Both the position numbers and the translations under genes were made by a program. From Pelotomaculum sp. PtaB.Bin104 (lineage in GTDB: Bacteria; Bacillota; Desulfotomaculia; Desulfotomaculales; Pelotomaculaceae), in the NCBI GenBank assembly GCA_002067205.1, contig MVQL01000128.1, positions 1 to 49,429 of the forward strand: a stretch of DNA of 49,429 nt, given 5' to 3'. Shown here one piece after another: positions 34,133 through 41,887 of the stretch; position 1 is the stretch's first letter, and every line of letters starts with the position of its first letter. The notes below the pieces were generated by a model, which saw only the letters and a list, made by a program, of their open reading frames with translations, was not told the origin of the DNA and made no database searches.

Positions 34133-34369
34133 GACGTTCCCTCCACAGGTCAAGCTAAATATTTACAAACTATTTAGTTAATTTTATCCTAAATATTGCC
34201 TGATTACAATAGGCGTGGCGCTCGTTGGGCTGGATTTAAGACAACCTGTAAACGGCAGCTTTCCATAAACTTAAGGTCCGGTAATTGTTAAAAACTAAAA
34301 ATAGTGCAGGATTTTTCTAAATTTTTATAGAATATAATTAACATTAAATCAACGGAAAAATTTTTATAT

Positions 34370-34515
34370 AACTCCGAGTAACCGGCCTGAACTAAATTCA
34401 AGTATGGCCAAGAGCCATTAGGGTTTATCCGGGAACGGGTAATCCTCCTGATGGAAGGAGTGAATGAGGTACTGTTAGCCGTGCATTGCTCTTTTCGCAT
34501 GTACGGCGTTTTAAT
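34370..34515 (+). ncRNA. candidate structured RNA of unknown class
   Basis: Within the 569-bp gap 34133-34701, AGTAACC (34377-34383) can pair with GGTACT (34468-34473) to close a multibranch domain. Inside are GGCC-TGAA/TTCA-GGCC (34384-34409) and CTCCT/AGGAG (34445-34460). It is followed by GCCGTGCAT/ATGTACGGC (34478-34507) with GTTTTAATTT after it, terminator-like. GC-rich against AT-rich flanks. It does not match the riboswitch consensus sequences I know; a group II intron or IS-associated RNA relic is possible. Confidence 0.5.
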
Positions 34516-34701
34516 TTCTGATCATAAAACTATCTTATGTAAAAAGTTATTAAGTAATTATTACAAATCGTTCGACCTTAAATTATAATTAGCATATACT
34601 GCATAATGTTCCAAAATAATATTGAATCGTGCCTGGCAAGTCCCCGGGGGTTACCTGGTTAATTTCCCTGAGATTTTTTATTGCCCGGCCAAGAGGTTAA
34701 T

Positions 34702-36663
34702 ATGCGTGACATAATATTTTTTGCTTTGCTGATTATCGCCCTGAGTTATTTGTCCTTCGAAATCTACCGGCGCATTCGTTATATTCGATTGGGCCGGCCT
34801 GAAGCCTGCAGCGATCAGCGCCTGGCACGGTGGAAATATTTCTGCCAGTCTGTTTTCCTGCAAAAGAAGATTGCGGAGTATCCTCTCCCCGGCCTTTTAC
34901 ACGGTTTTCTGATGTGGGGTTTTATTGTTATAATGTTAAGCAGTGTGGACATGGCGGCTAAAGCTGTGTTTGGAACCACGATAGCCTTCCTGGAGCAGCC
35001 CTGGTTTCTGGCCATAAGAGATCTTTTTATTCTACTGATGCTAACCGGGGTCCTTGGCTTTACAGCGCGCCGCATCTGGTTAAAATATTTCCGGCAAAAC
35101 TGGTTTCATAGCTCGGTTAAGACTTATGCCATACTCTTGTTAATATTCTTCATTACCACCAGCGAACTAACCTACTTCACAGCCGATGCTTTATTAATGG
35201 AAAATTTACTGCCCGGCGCCTGGCTGGTGGCTGCCTTTGCCCGCGGGCTTTCTCCCCTTGGCGCAACCGCCATAGGCATGCTTATGGAAATAAGCTGGTG
35301 GCTGCATTATTTAACAATTTTTACTATTTTATTAGTCATTCCAAAGTCCAGACACCTGCACCTGGTCTTTGCCCCATTTAATGTCTACTGGCGCTCTTTG
35401 CGGGCAAAGGGCTCCCTGCACCCGGACTTTGAGCCGGCGTCAGGAACACCGGGCCGCAGCGGAAACGGGGTCAAGGATTTTACCAGGAAGCAGCTGCTGG
35501 ACACCTTCAGTTGTGTGCTTTGCGGCCGCTGCCACCGGGAATGCCCGCCGGAGCGCAGCAAAGAGTGGTTAAAGCCGAAAAAGATAAACGGGTTTATCCG
35601 CACATACCTGGAGGAAGAAGGCCAGCAACTCTTAAACAACCAGCCTTCCGTAAAAATGGCGGGCGGCCTTTTTGATTATGATTTCATTTGGAACTGCACC
35701 ACCTGTGGCGGTTGCAATGAGGCTTGCCCCGTGAACGTGGATCACCTGTCCAAAATTATTGATATGCGCCGCAGTATCGTCGCGGAGGAAGAACATATTC
35801 CGCCGGCCATGCAGGAGTTTTTTAACAATGTGGAGCAAACGGGCAATCCCATCGGCAGGACGCCCCAGCCCGGTCAAGACAATAACGGGGCCGGTGCACC
35901 GGAGTTCCCCAGTATTTCGGAAAAGCCCGGCGCCGAGTATTTGCTTTTTGCCGGCTGTCTGGGCAATTTCGACGGGCCAACTCAAAAAGCGGCAACAGCT
36001 CTGGCCAAAATTTTGCGTCTTGCCGGGGTGGATTATGCCCTGTCCGGAGGCGAAGCCTGGTGCTGTGGTGAAACGGCCAGAAGAATGGGCAACGAACGGC
36101 TTTTCAAAAAAACGGCCCGGCGGAATATCGCCGGCTGGCAAAAATACGGCGTCAGGAAGATCATTACCCTTTGCCCCCACTGCTTTAACACGATTAAGAA
36201 TGAATACCCGGAGCTTGGCGGCTATTATGAGGTACTGCCCCACGCCGCTTTTTTGGCCGGCCTGCTGCGCCAGGGCAGACTGCAAATCACCCGCCCGCGG
36301 GATACCGCTGTGACCTATCATGATCCCTGCTACCTGGGCCGCTACAATGATATTTTTGCCCAGCCCAGGCAGGTGCTGCAGGCGGCAGGGGCACATTTGA
36401 TCGAGATGCCTAAAAGCAAAAAGCTGTCCTTTTGCTGCGGCGCCGGGGGCGGACGCTTCTGGACCAGGGCGGAAAAAGAAAACCGGGTGAGCACCAACAG
36501 GGCCAAGGAGGCCCTGGCTACAGAGGCTGACCTGGTGGTCACCGCCTGCCCCTATTGCCGCACTATCTTTGCTGAAAAAACAGAGCAGCTGAAACCCGGC
36601 CAAATGGCTGTTTTAGACATAGCCCAGTTTTTGCTCGAAGCAACTTTGGAGCCAAGGAGATGA
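34702..36663 (+). CDS. membrane Fe-S oxidoreductase (EtfAB:menaquinone oxidoreductase-like)
   Basis: The N-terminal third (about 1-225) is a NarI-like membrane domain with about five or six helices and His residues suited to heme b (LLHGF, WWLHYL). Two 4Fe-4S motifs follow, CVLCGRCHREC (about 271-281) and CTTCGGCNEACP, then two CCG domains (EAWCCGETARR and LSFCCGAGGGR) for non-cubane clusters. This fusion is known in syntrophs and other Peptococcales as the enzyme passing electrons from electron-transfer flavoprotein to menaquinone. No etf genes are in this window, so the partner is inferred. Start ATG 34702 with AGAGG; the upstream TTG is rejected. Confidence 0.85.
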   Translation: MRDIIFFALLIIALSYLSFEIYRRIRYIRLGRPEACSDQRLARWKYFCQSVFLQKKIAEYPLPGLLHGFLMWGFIVIMLSSVDMAAKAVFGTTIAFLEQPWFLAIRDLFILLMLTGVLGFTARRIWLKYFRQNWFHSSVKTYAILLLIFFITTSELTYFTADALLMENLLPGAWLVAAFARGLSPLGATAIGMLMEISWWLHYLTIFTILLVIPKSRHLHLVFAPFNVYWRSLRAKGSLHPDFEPASGTPGRSGNGVKDFTRKQLLDTFSCVLCGRCHRECPPERSKEWLKPKKINGFIRTYLEEEGQQLLNNQPSVKMAGGLFDYDFIWNCTTCGGCNEACPVNVDHLSKIIDMRRSIVAEEEHIPPAMQEFFNNVEQTGNPIGRTPQPGQDNNGAGAPEFPSISEKPGAEYLLFAGCLGNFDGPTQKAATALAKILRLAGVDYALSGGEAWCCGETARRMGNERLFKKTARRNIAGWQKYGVRKIITLCPHCFNTIKNEYPELGGYYEVLPHAAFLAGLLRQGRLQITRPRDTAVTYHDPCYLGRYNDIFAQPRQVLQAAGAHLIEMPKSKKLSFCCGAGGGRFWTRAEKENRVSTNRAKEALATEADLVVTACPYCRTIFAEKTEQLKPGQMAVLDIAQFLLEATLEPRR

Positions 36664-36667
36664 CGAT

Positions 36668-37879
36668 ATGAAGAAAATGATTCCCCTGGAGGAAGCCCAG
36701 CAAATTTTGCTGGAGTGCGTGCATCCGCTGGAGACCGTTGAGCTTGAGCTTTTACAGGCCCAGGGAATGGTGCTGGCCGGGGACATCGTGGCGCCCCGCC
36801 CGCTGCCGCCTTTTGCCCGGTCGCCCCTGGACGGGTTTGCCTTCCGGGCTGCCGATACTGCCGGGGCCAGCGGCGAAAGCCAGGCCAGGCTGTACATTAC
36901 AGAAACAATATACACCGGGCGGGTGGCCCAGGGCAAAGTGGAGCCCGGCACTGCCGCCAGGATTGCCACCGGAGCGCCAGTGCCGGAGGGCGCCGACAGT
37001 GTCGTTCCCTGCGAAGCTGCCTGCCAGGAAGGGCAATATGTACTCATTGACAAGCCCTTTACTCCAGGTGAAAATGTGATCCCGGCCGGGGAGGATGTGG
37101 CCGGCGGGGAGATCGCCTTACCGGCCGGCCAGGCGTTGAGCCCGCCTGCAGTTGCACTGCTGGCTGCCATAGGCTATGCTAAAGCGCCCGTACACCGGCG
37201 CCCCAGGGTGGCCATATTTTCCACCGGTGACGAACTGGTGCCCCTGGGCCAGCCCCTCCCCACGGGAAAAATCTACATCAGCAACCCTTATGCGATCGCC
37301 GCCCAGGTGGCCGAAGCCGGCGGCGAAGCGGTGCTGCTGGAAAGCGCAGTCGACGAAGAGGAGCCCGTCACCAGGCAATTTGCCAGGGGGCTGGAACTGG
37401 CCGACCTGGTTATCTCCACGGGCGGAGCCTCCGTCGGCGAGCGCGATGTGGTTAAAAAAGCGATGAAAAATGCCGGGGCCGAGCCGCTTTTCTGGAAAGT
37501 TGCCTGCAAGCCGGGCACGCCGGTAACCGGTGCCTTGCGGGAGGGGCGGCTTTTGATCGGCATGCCGGGCAACCCGGCCGCCGCCATGATCATGTTCAGC
37601 CTGCTGGTGCGCCCCTTGCTGCGGCTGATGAGCGGGCAGCGGGAACTGCACCTGACCCGCGTCAACGCCCGCCTGGCCGAAGACTTTTCCGGCAGCGGCA
37701 AAAAGAGGCGCTTTGTCCCCGCCGTTGTGCAGTGGCAGGAGGAATATTCAGTCCGCCCGGTCAGGGCCAAAAGCACCGGAGCAATGACCCCTCTGGTGGA
37801 AAGCAATGCCCTTATCGACATCCCGGCCGCATACGGCCCCCTGCAGGCCGGGGATTTGGTGGAAGTGGTGCTGCTGTGA
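36668..37879 (+). CDS. moeA: molybdopterin molybdenumtransferase
   Basis: Inserts molybdate or tungstate into adenylylated molybdopterin. Contains RSPLDGFAFRAAD (domain II/III), the MoCF-binding block ISTGGASVGERDVVKKAM and GMPGNPAAAMIMF. A C-terminal beta domain completes the four-domain fold. 403 residues. It starts 4 bp after the membrane oxidoreductase stop, so they are co-transcribed. Two tungsten-type AOR genes nearby are plausible consumers of the cofactor. Confidence 0.96.
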   Translation: MKKMIPLEEAQQILLECVHPLETVELELLQAQGMVLAGDIVAPRPLPPFARSPLDGFAFRAADTAGASGESQARLYITETIYTGRVAQGKVEPGTAARIATGAPVPEGADSVVPCEAACQEGQYVLIDKPFTPGENVIPAGEDVAGGEIALPAGQALSPPAVALLAAIGYAKAPVHRRPRVAIFSTGDELVPLGQPLPTGKIYISNPYAIAAQVAEAGGEAVLLESAVDEEEPVTRQFARGLELADLVISTGGASVGERDVVKKAMKNAGAEPLFWKVACKPGTPVTGALREGRLLIGMPGNPAAAMIMFSLLVRPLLRLMSGQRELHLTRVNARLAEDFSGSGKKRRFVPAVVQWQEEYSVRPVRAKSTGAMTPLVESNALIDIPAAYGPLQAGDLVEVVLL

Positions 37880-37908
37880 GGTCTCCCCTACCCCATTGAT
37901 AAAAACGA

Positions 37909-37947
37909 CGCCCGTGGCTGATATAGATGCTATATCGGCCACGGGCG
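37909..37947 (+). terminator. long hairpin after moeA
   Basis: CGCCCGTGGC and GCCACGGGCG enclose a second pairing block GATATAG/CTATATC. Very stable but followed by GTATACATT rather than a T-run. The rest of the gap to 38292 is AT-rich and shows nothing else. Confidence 0.6.
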
Positions 37948-38292
37948 TATACATTACAGAGTTTGGACGGCAATACGTTGTGAACTCCACCTCAATTCAC
38001 TACGGGCTGGCCACAACCCTTCCTGTCATACCCTGATGATTATTAAAATTAATTATTTCGTCATCTTCCATGAAGGTATTTTGAAAACTAATGTCAATTA
38101 ACAAAACTGGATAATTATAAAATACATTAAATAAGTAATCACGTGGATTTATTAAATAGTATCATTGGCATCTTGCTAAAAATCATCAACTCGAACATAA
38201 ACCCGCCTAAAACTGGGCTTTTCTTGTTATCTAACTGTAATAGTTAAAAGATTAATGAATTCAAAGAAGTAATAAGGGGAGGAATAATAATT

Positions 38293-40257
38293 ATGACCTA
38301 TCGGTATTCAGATCTTGTTGATATTCCGAAACTTCAGAAATTGATGACTTCATTTCACAAATTAACAGGAATTATCTATGCCGTTCTTGATAACCACGGT
38401 AATCTTTTATGCATAAATGGTTGGCAGGATATCTGCACCAATTTCCATCGGGTCTGTTCCCAGACTGAATATAATTGCAAGAAAAGCGACAGATACATAT
38501 CTGAACATCTGCAGGACGGGCATTTTATCGGATATAAATGTTTGAACGGTCTCATGGACTATAGCACTCCGATCATCGTGGAAGGCCAGCATTTGGCTAC
38601 AATCTTTACGGGGCAGTTATTGCACGAACCTCCAGATGAGGAGTTTTTCCGAAGGCAGGCACTTAAGTACGGATTTGACGAAACAGCCTACATTGAGGCT
38701 CTTCGTCGGGTTCCGATCATTAGCAAAGACCAGGTAGAATTTACTATGATATTTTTTTCACAGCTTGCCCAACTTCTGGCTGCCATGGGCTTAGAGCGAA
38801 AACACCAGTTGGAGGCGGCAGACAAGGTATTAACGGAGCGGGAAGAACTTTTGAAGCTTGTCTTAAAGGAAAGTCAAGAAGGCTTTTGGGACTATAATGT
38901 TGAGACGGGGGATGTTTATTACAGTCCACGCTGGGTTGAGATGCTCGGCTACTCCCTGGAGGAAATAGCTCCGCATATCCGTACCTGGGAAAAATTGCTC
39001 CACCCCGAGGATAAACACGCTGTGATGAAGGTGCTCAACGATTATCTAGAAGGAAACACGGCACTTTTTGAAACAGAATACCGGCTATTGTCCAGATCTG
39101 GTGAATGGAAATGGGTAATGGCTCGCGGCGAGATTATAATGAGAGATAAAAACGGCAAACCGCTGCGAATGGCTGGAACGCAATGGGATTTAACAGAGCA
39201 TAAACAAGATGAAAAGCTGCTGCGTTTATCAGAGGAACGGTTCTACAAAGCCTTCAATGCCAGCCCGAATCTTATGGCTATTATTACTATAGCAAACTTA
39301 CGTTATGTAGATGTGAACAACAGCTTTCTTCTTGCCTCAGGTTATTCCCGCGAGGAGGTTATCGGTTCTACTGAAACAGAGTTAAATATTTTGACAGATA
39401 TCTCCCATGATCATAAGACGATATTACAGATATACCAGAAGCATGGAGCCTGTTGTAACCTGGAAGTTAAAACACGCAATAAATCGGGCGAAGTCCGCAT
39501 AGGACTTTTTTCTACAGACATTATTGAAGTCGGCGGTGAGCGTTGTTTAATAAGTGTAATAAATGATATCACCGAGCTCAGAAAAATGGAAAAGGAAATG
39601 GCCCGTCTGGACCGGCTGCACCTGGTCGGTGAGATGGCGGCGGGGATCGGGCATGAAATCAGAAACCCGATGACATCAGTTAGAGGCTTTTTACAGCTTT
39701 TTCTAGGCAGGGAAGAGTTTGATAAATATAAAAGCAGCTTTGAAGTGATGATCGAGGAGCTGGACCGGGCCAACTCGATCATCACTGAGTACCTTACCTT
39801 GGCCAAAAATAAAAAGTTGGACCGGATTATGCAGAAGCTAAATATCATGATCAAGGCGATCTTCCCGCTGATCCAGGCTGACGCCATGAAAAATGACAAA
39901 TATATTAAGTTAGAGCTTACCGACCTGCCCGAGCTGCTGCTGGATGAAAAAGAGATCCGCCAACTGCTGCACAACTTGGTCCGCAATGGGCTCGAGGCGA
40001 TGGAGCCCGGCGGCTGTGTCACGATAAGGACATTTTTGGATGGTGCGGAGGCGGTCCTGGCTGTGATTGACCAGGGTCAGGGCATTAAGCCGGAGGCACT
40101 GAAGATGATCGGTACTCCCTTTTTCACGACAAAAGACACGGGCACCGGCCTGGGGCTGGCCACCTGCTACAGCATTGCCGACCGGCACAACGCTAAAATT
40201 GATATTGAGACCAGTCCAGCCGGCACAACTTTTTATGTACGTTTTAAAATTAATTGA
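38293..40257 (+). CDS. PocR/PAS sensor histidine kinase
   Basis: Soluble kinase with no membrane segment. An N-terminal PocR-type ligand-binding domain (about 5-165; Cys-rich stretch with HRVCSQTEYNCKKSD and LATIFTGQL) is followed by a PAS_3 domain (about 190-305, ending LTEHKQDE) and a second PAS (about 315-430). HisKA follows with His454 in GIGHEIRNPMTSVRG, then an HATPase with the N-box LLHNLVRNGLEAM and GTGLGLATC. The kinase half resembles sporulation-type kinases. No response regulator is adjacent, so it is an orphan. Preceded by GGGGAGG. Confidence 0.93.
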   Translation: MTYRYSDLVDIPKLQKLMTSFHKLTGIIYAVLDNHGNLLCINGWQDICTNFHRVCSQTEYNCKKSDRYISEHLQDGHFIGYKCLNGLMDYSTPIIVEGQHLATIFTGQLLHEPPDEEFFRRQALKYGFDETAYIEALRRVPIISKDQVEFTMIFFSQLAQLLAAMGLERKHQLEAADKVLTEREELLKLVLKESQEGFWDYNVETGDVYYSPRWVEMLGYSLEEIAPHIRTWEKLLHPEDKHAVMKVLNDYLEGNTALFETEYRLLSRSGEWKWVMARGEIIMRDKNGKPLRMAGTQWDLTEHKQDEKLLRLSEERFYKAFNASPNLMAIITIANLRYVDVNNSFLLASGYSREEVIGSTETELNILTDISHDHKTILQIYQKHGACCNLEVKTRNKSGEVRIGLFSTDIIEVGGERCLISVINDITELRKMEKEMARLDRLHLVGEMAAGIGHEIRNPMTSVRGFLQLFLGREEFDKYKSSFEVMIEELDRANSIITEYLTLAKNKKLDRIMQKLNIMIKAIFPLIQADAMKNDKYIKLELTDLPELLLDEKEIRQLLHNLVRNGLEAMEPGGCVTIRTFLDGAEAVLAVIDQGQGIKPEALKMIGTPFFTTKDTGTGLGLATCYSIADRHNAKIDIETSPAGTTFYVRFKIN

Positions 40258-40310
40258 TTATTATACGTGGTGCCGCCAGCTGGGACACCTGATTGTTTCT
40301 CCATTTCTTG

Positions 40311-40360
40311 TGGTGTCGGAGACGGGGCTTGAACCCTTACGGTTGCCCACACGCCCTTAT
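40311..40360 (-). pseudogene. 3'-half tRNA-Leu relic, possible attachment site
   Basis: The minus strand matches a tRNA-Leu from the anticodon loop to CCA: AAGGGCGTG (3' anticodon arm), GGGCAACCGT (variable arm), GGGTTCAAGCCC (T arm with one mismatch) and CTCCGACACCA (acceptor end). No 5' half exists on the other side. Such 3' halves are typically left by integrative elements that recombine into tRNA genes. Confidence 0.7.
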
Positions 40361-40369
40361 GGTGGATAA

Positions 40370-40666
40370 TTACTTCTTATCCCCGATAATACCCAGGACC
40401 ACCCTGTACGGCCCCGGTGTTCCCGGAGGGAGGAAGGCCACTCTGTCGCCGGGTTTTATCGTGTCGCTAAGCCGTTTCACCACCCCGTTGATAAAAACGG
40501 CTTCGATCAATTCCCGGGGTATTGCCAGCCTGTCGGAAAGCTCTCCGGCGGTGCACTCCTCTGTCAGATCTACATAAAATGGAAAGGGCATTCCTCTTTG
40601 ATCAAGCAGTTCCTTAATAAATGAAAATCCCCTCACTTCAACTTTTTTATTATCCCCGCCGGGCAT
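40370..40666 (-). CDS. MoaD/ThiS-like ubiquitin-fold protein without a Gly-Gly end
   Basis: A beta-grasp protein of about 98 residues: strand VEVRGFSF, helix ECTAGELSDRLAIP, and VFINGVVKRLSDTIKPGDRVAFLPPG, the typical ThiS/MoaD end. Instead of stopping at Gly-Gly it continues TPGPYRVVLGIIGDKK, so it cannot be thiocarboxylated as encoded. It may be a regulatory or structural relative. Start ATG 40666 with AGGAG at 8 nt. Last gene of the AOR-MoaD-ThiF operon. Confidence 0.8.
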   Translation of the reverse strand: MPGGDNKKVEVRGFSFIKELLDQRGMPFPFYVDLTEECTAGELSDRLAIPRELIEAVFINGVVKRLSDTIKPGDRVAFLPPGTPGPYRVVLGIIGDKK

Positions 40667-40677
40667 TTTCATCACTC

Positions 40678-41430
40678 CTAAAAATTCTTAATGCTGCAGG
40701 ATGGGCACGAAGGGTCCCTTTCCAACTGCGCATCTATAAAGGAAGCCGTCAGAGAGTCATAGGTAAGAAGCCTGCCTATAAGCAGCCCGCCAATCCCGGT
40801 AATGTACTTGATGGCCTCACAGGCCTGCAGAGTTCCGATTATTCCGGCTACAGCCCCCAGTATTCCCAGTTCCGGGGTGCCGGGTGTGCCGATCCGGGGC
40901 TCATTGCGATAAAGACACCTGAAGCATGGACCCTTGCCGGGAACAATTGTCATCAACTGGCCGGTGAATTCCAGTACGCCGCCGTATACGAAAGGCCTGT
41001 TCAGGCCCAGGCAGGCGTCATTTAAAATAAAACGGGAATTAAAGTTATCAGTGCAGTCCAGCACTATATCAAACCTGGAAACAATATCTTCGGCGTTTTC
41101 TTTTGTAAGCCTGCCGGCAATGGCTTCAATATTCAGCCGGGGATCGATCCCCAGCAGTTTGTCGCGGCCTGACTCGGCCTTGGGCCGGCCTAAATCTTTT
41201 GTGCCGTGCAAAATCTGCCTCTGCAGATTGGACAGGCTAACTGTATCCCCGTCCAAAAGACCAATTCTGCCCACACCTGCCGCAGCCAAATAATAAGCGG
41301 CCGGAGATCCCAGCCCCCCCGCTCCCACCAGCAGAACAGCGGAGCTCAGGAGTTTTTCCTGTCCTGCCAGCCCAATGCCCTTTAAAAGAATATTCCGGCT
41401 GTACCGTTCCATGCTTTCCGGGCTTAGCAA
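40678..41430 (-). CDS. ThiF/MoeB/HesA-family sulfur-carrier adenylyltransferase
   Basis: E1-like enzyme that adenylates the C-terminal Gly of a MoaD/ThiS protein. The ATP-binding loop GAGGLGSPAAYYLA, the substrate-contact block SNLQRQILHGTKDLG and FDIVLDCTDNFNSRF are present. Zinc-binding CxxC pairs appear as PCFRCL and CPSC at the end. The TTG at 41430 with a G-rich ribosome site is preferred to the upstream TTG. About 250 residues. It lies between two MoaD-like genes and after an AOR, which points to W/Mo cofactor synthesis. Confidence 0.92.
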   Translation of the reverse strand: MLSPESMERYSRNILLKGIGLAGQEKLLSSAVLLVGAGGLGSPAAYYLAAAGVGRIGLLDGDTVSLSNLQRQILHGTKDLGRPKAESGRDKLLGIDPRLNIEAIAGRLTKENAEDIVSRFDIVLDCTDNFNSRFILNDACLGLNRPFVYGGVLEFTGQLMTIVPGKGPCFRCLYRNEPRIGTPGTPELGILGAVAGIIGTLQACEAIKYITGIGGLLIGRLLTYDSLTASFIDAQLERDPSCPSCSIKNF

Positions 41431-41573
41431 GAGACTTCCCCCCTTAGTGCCGGAACAGCGCAAGTGAATGATTCCGGCAGCTTGACCAATATGTCAATAA
41501 GACATTTCCCCGGCGACACCGTCTTTTTCTGCCATACCTTCAGCCGGATATGAATCCTTCACAGGCCCCAAAA

Positions 41574-41813
41574 CTATCCTCCACCTACAGGCGGGAAGAA
41601 AGCCACCCGGTCTCCCTGTCTGACCAAAGTCTCTATTTCTGCCCGGACACCATTAACCAGAATGGTGAACACTTCTTCTTCCCGGACCCCGATCATGCTT
41701 ATCACCCCGGCCACCGTGGTCCCTTCAGGAGCTTCCACGTCAATGGGCTTGCCAAAGGTAGCCCCGGTAACTGATTTTTCCAGGCCTCCGAATAAACGCA
41801 CCTCAAATTTCAC
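41574..41813 (-). CDS. MoaD-type sulfur carrier
   Basis: 79 residues with the ThiS/MoaD beta-grasp pattern (MKFEVRLFGGLEK, then TILVNGVRAEIETLVRQGDR) and a proper VGGG C-terminus for adenylation and thiocarboxylation. GTG start after GGAGGTG. It follows the AOR gene by 74 bp and precedes the ThiF-like gene, its likely activating enzyme. This supports a dedicated pterin-sulfur supply for the oxidoreductase. Confidence 0.9.
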   Translation of the reverse strand: MKFEVRLFGGLEKSVTGATFGKPIDVEAPEGTTVAGVISMIGVREEEVFTILVNGVRAEIETLVRQGDRVAFFPPVGGG

Positions 41814-41887
41814 ACTATCACCTCCGGCTAAAAATAATTTCCGGCGGGCGGCTGCCCTGCCGGAAATTACTTTATAACAATAAAAAA

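Noticed and set aside
38170..38195. Sigma-54-like promoter before the PocR kinase
   Set aside because: TTGGCATCTTGCT has the GG and GC elements only 6 bp apart instead of 10.
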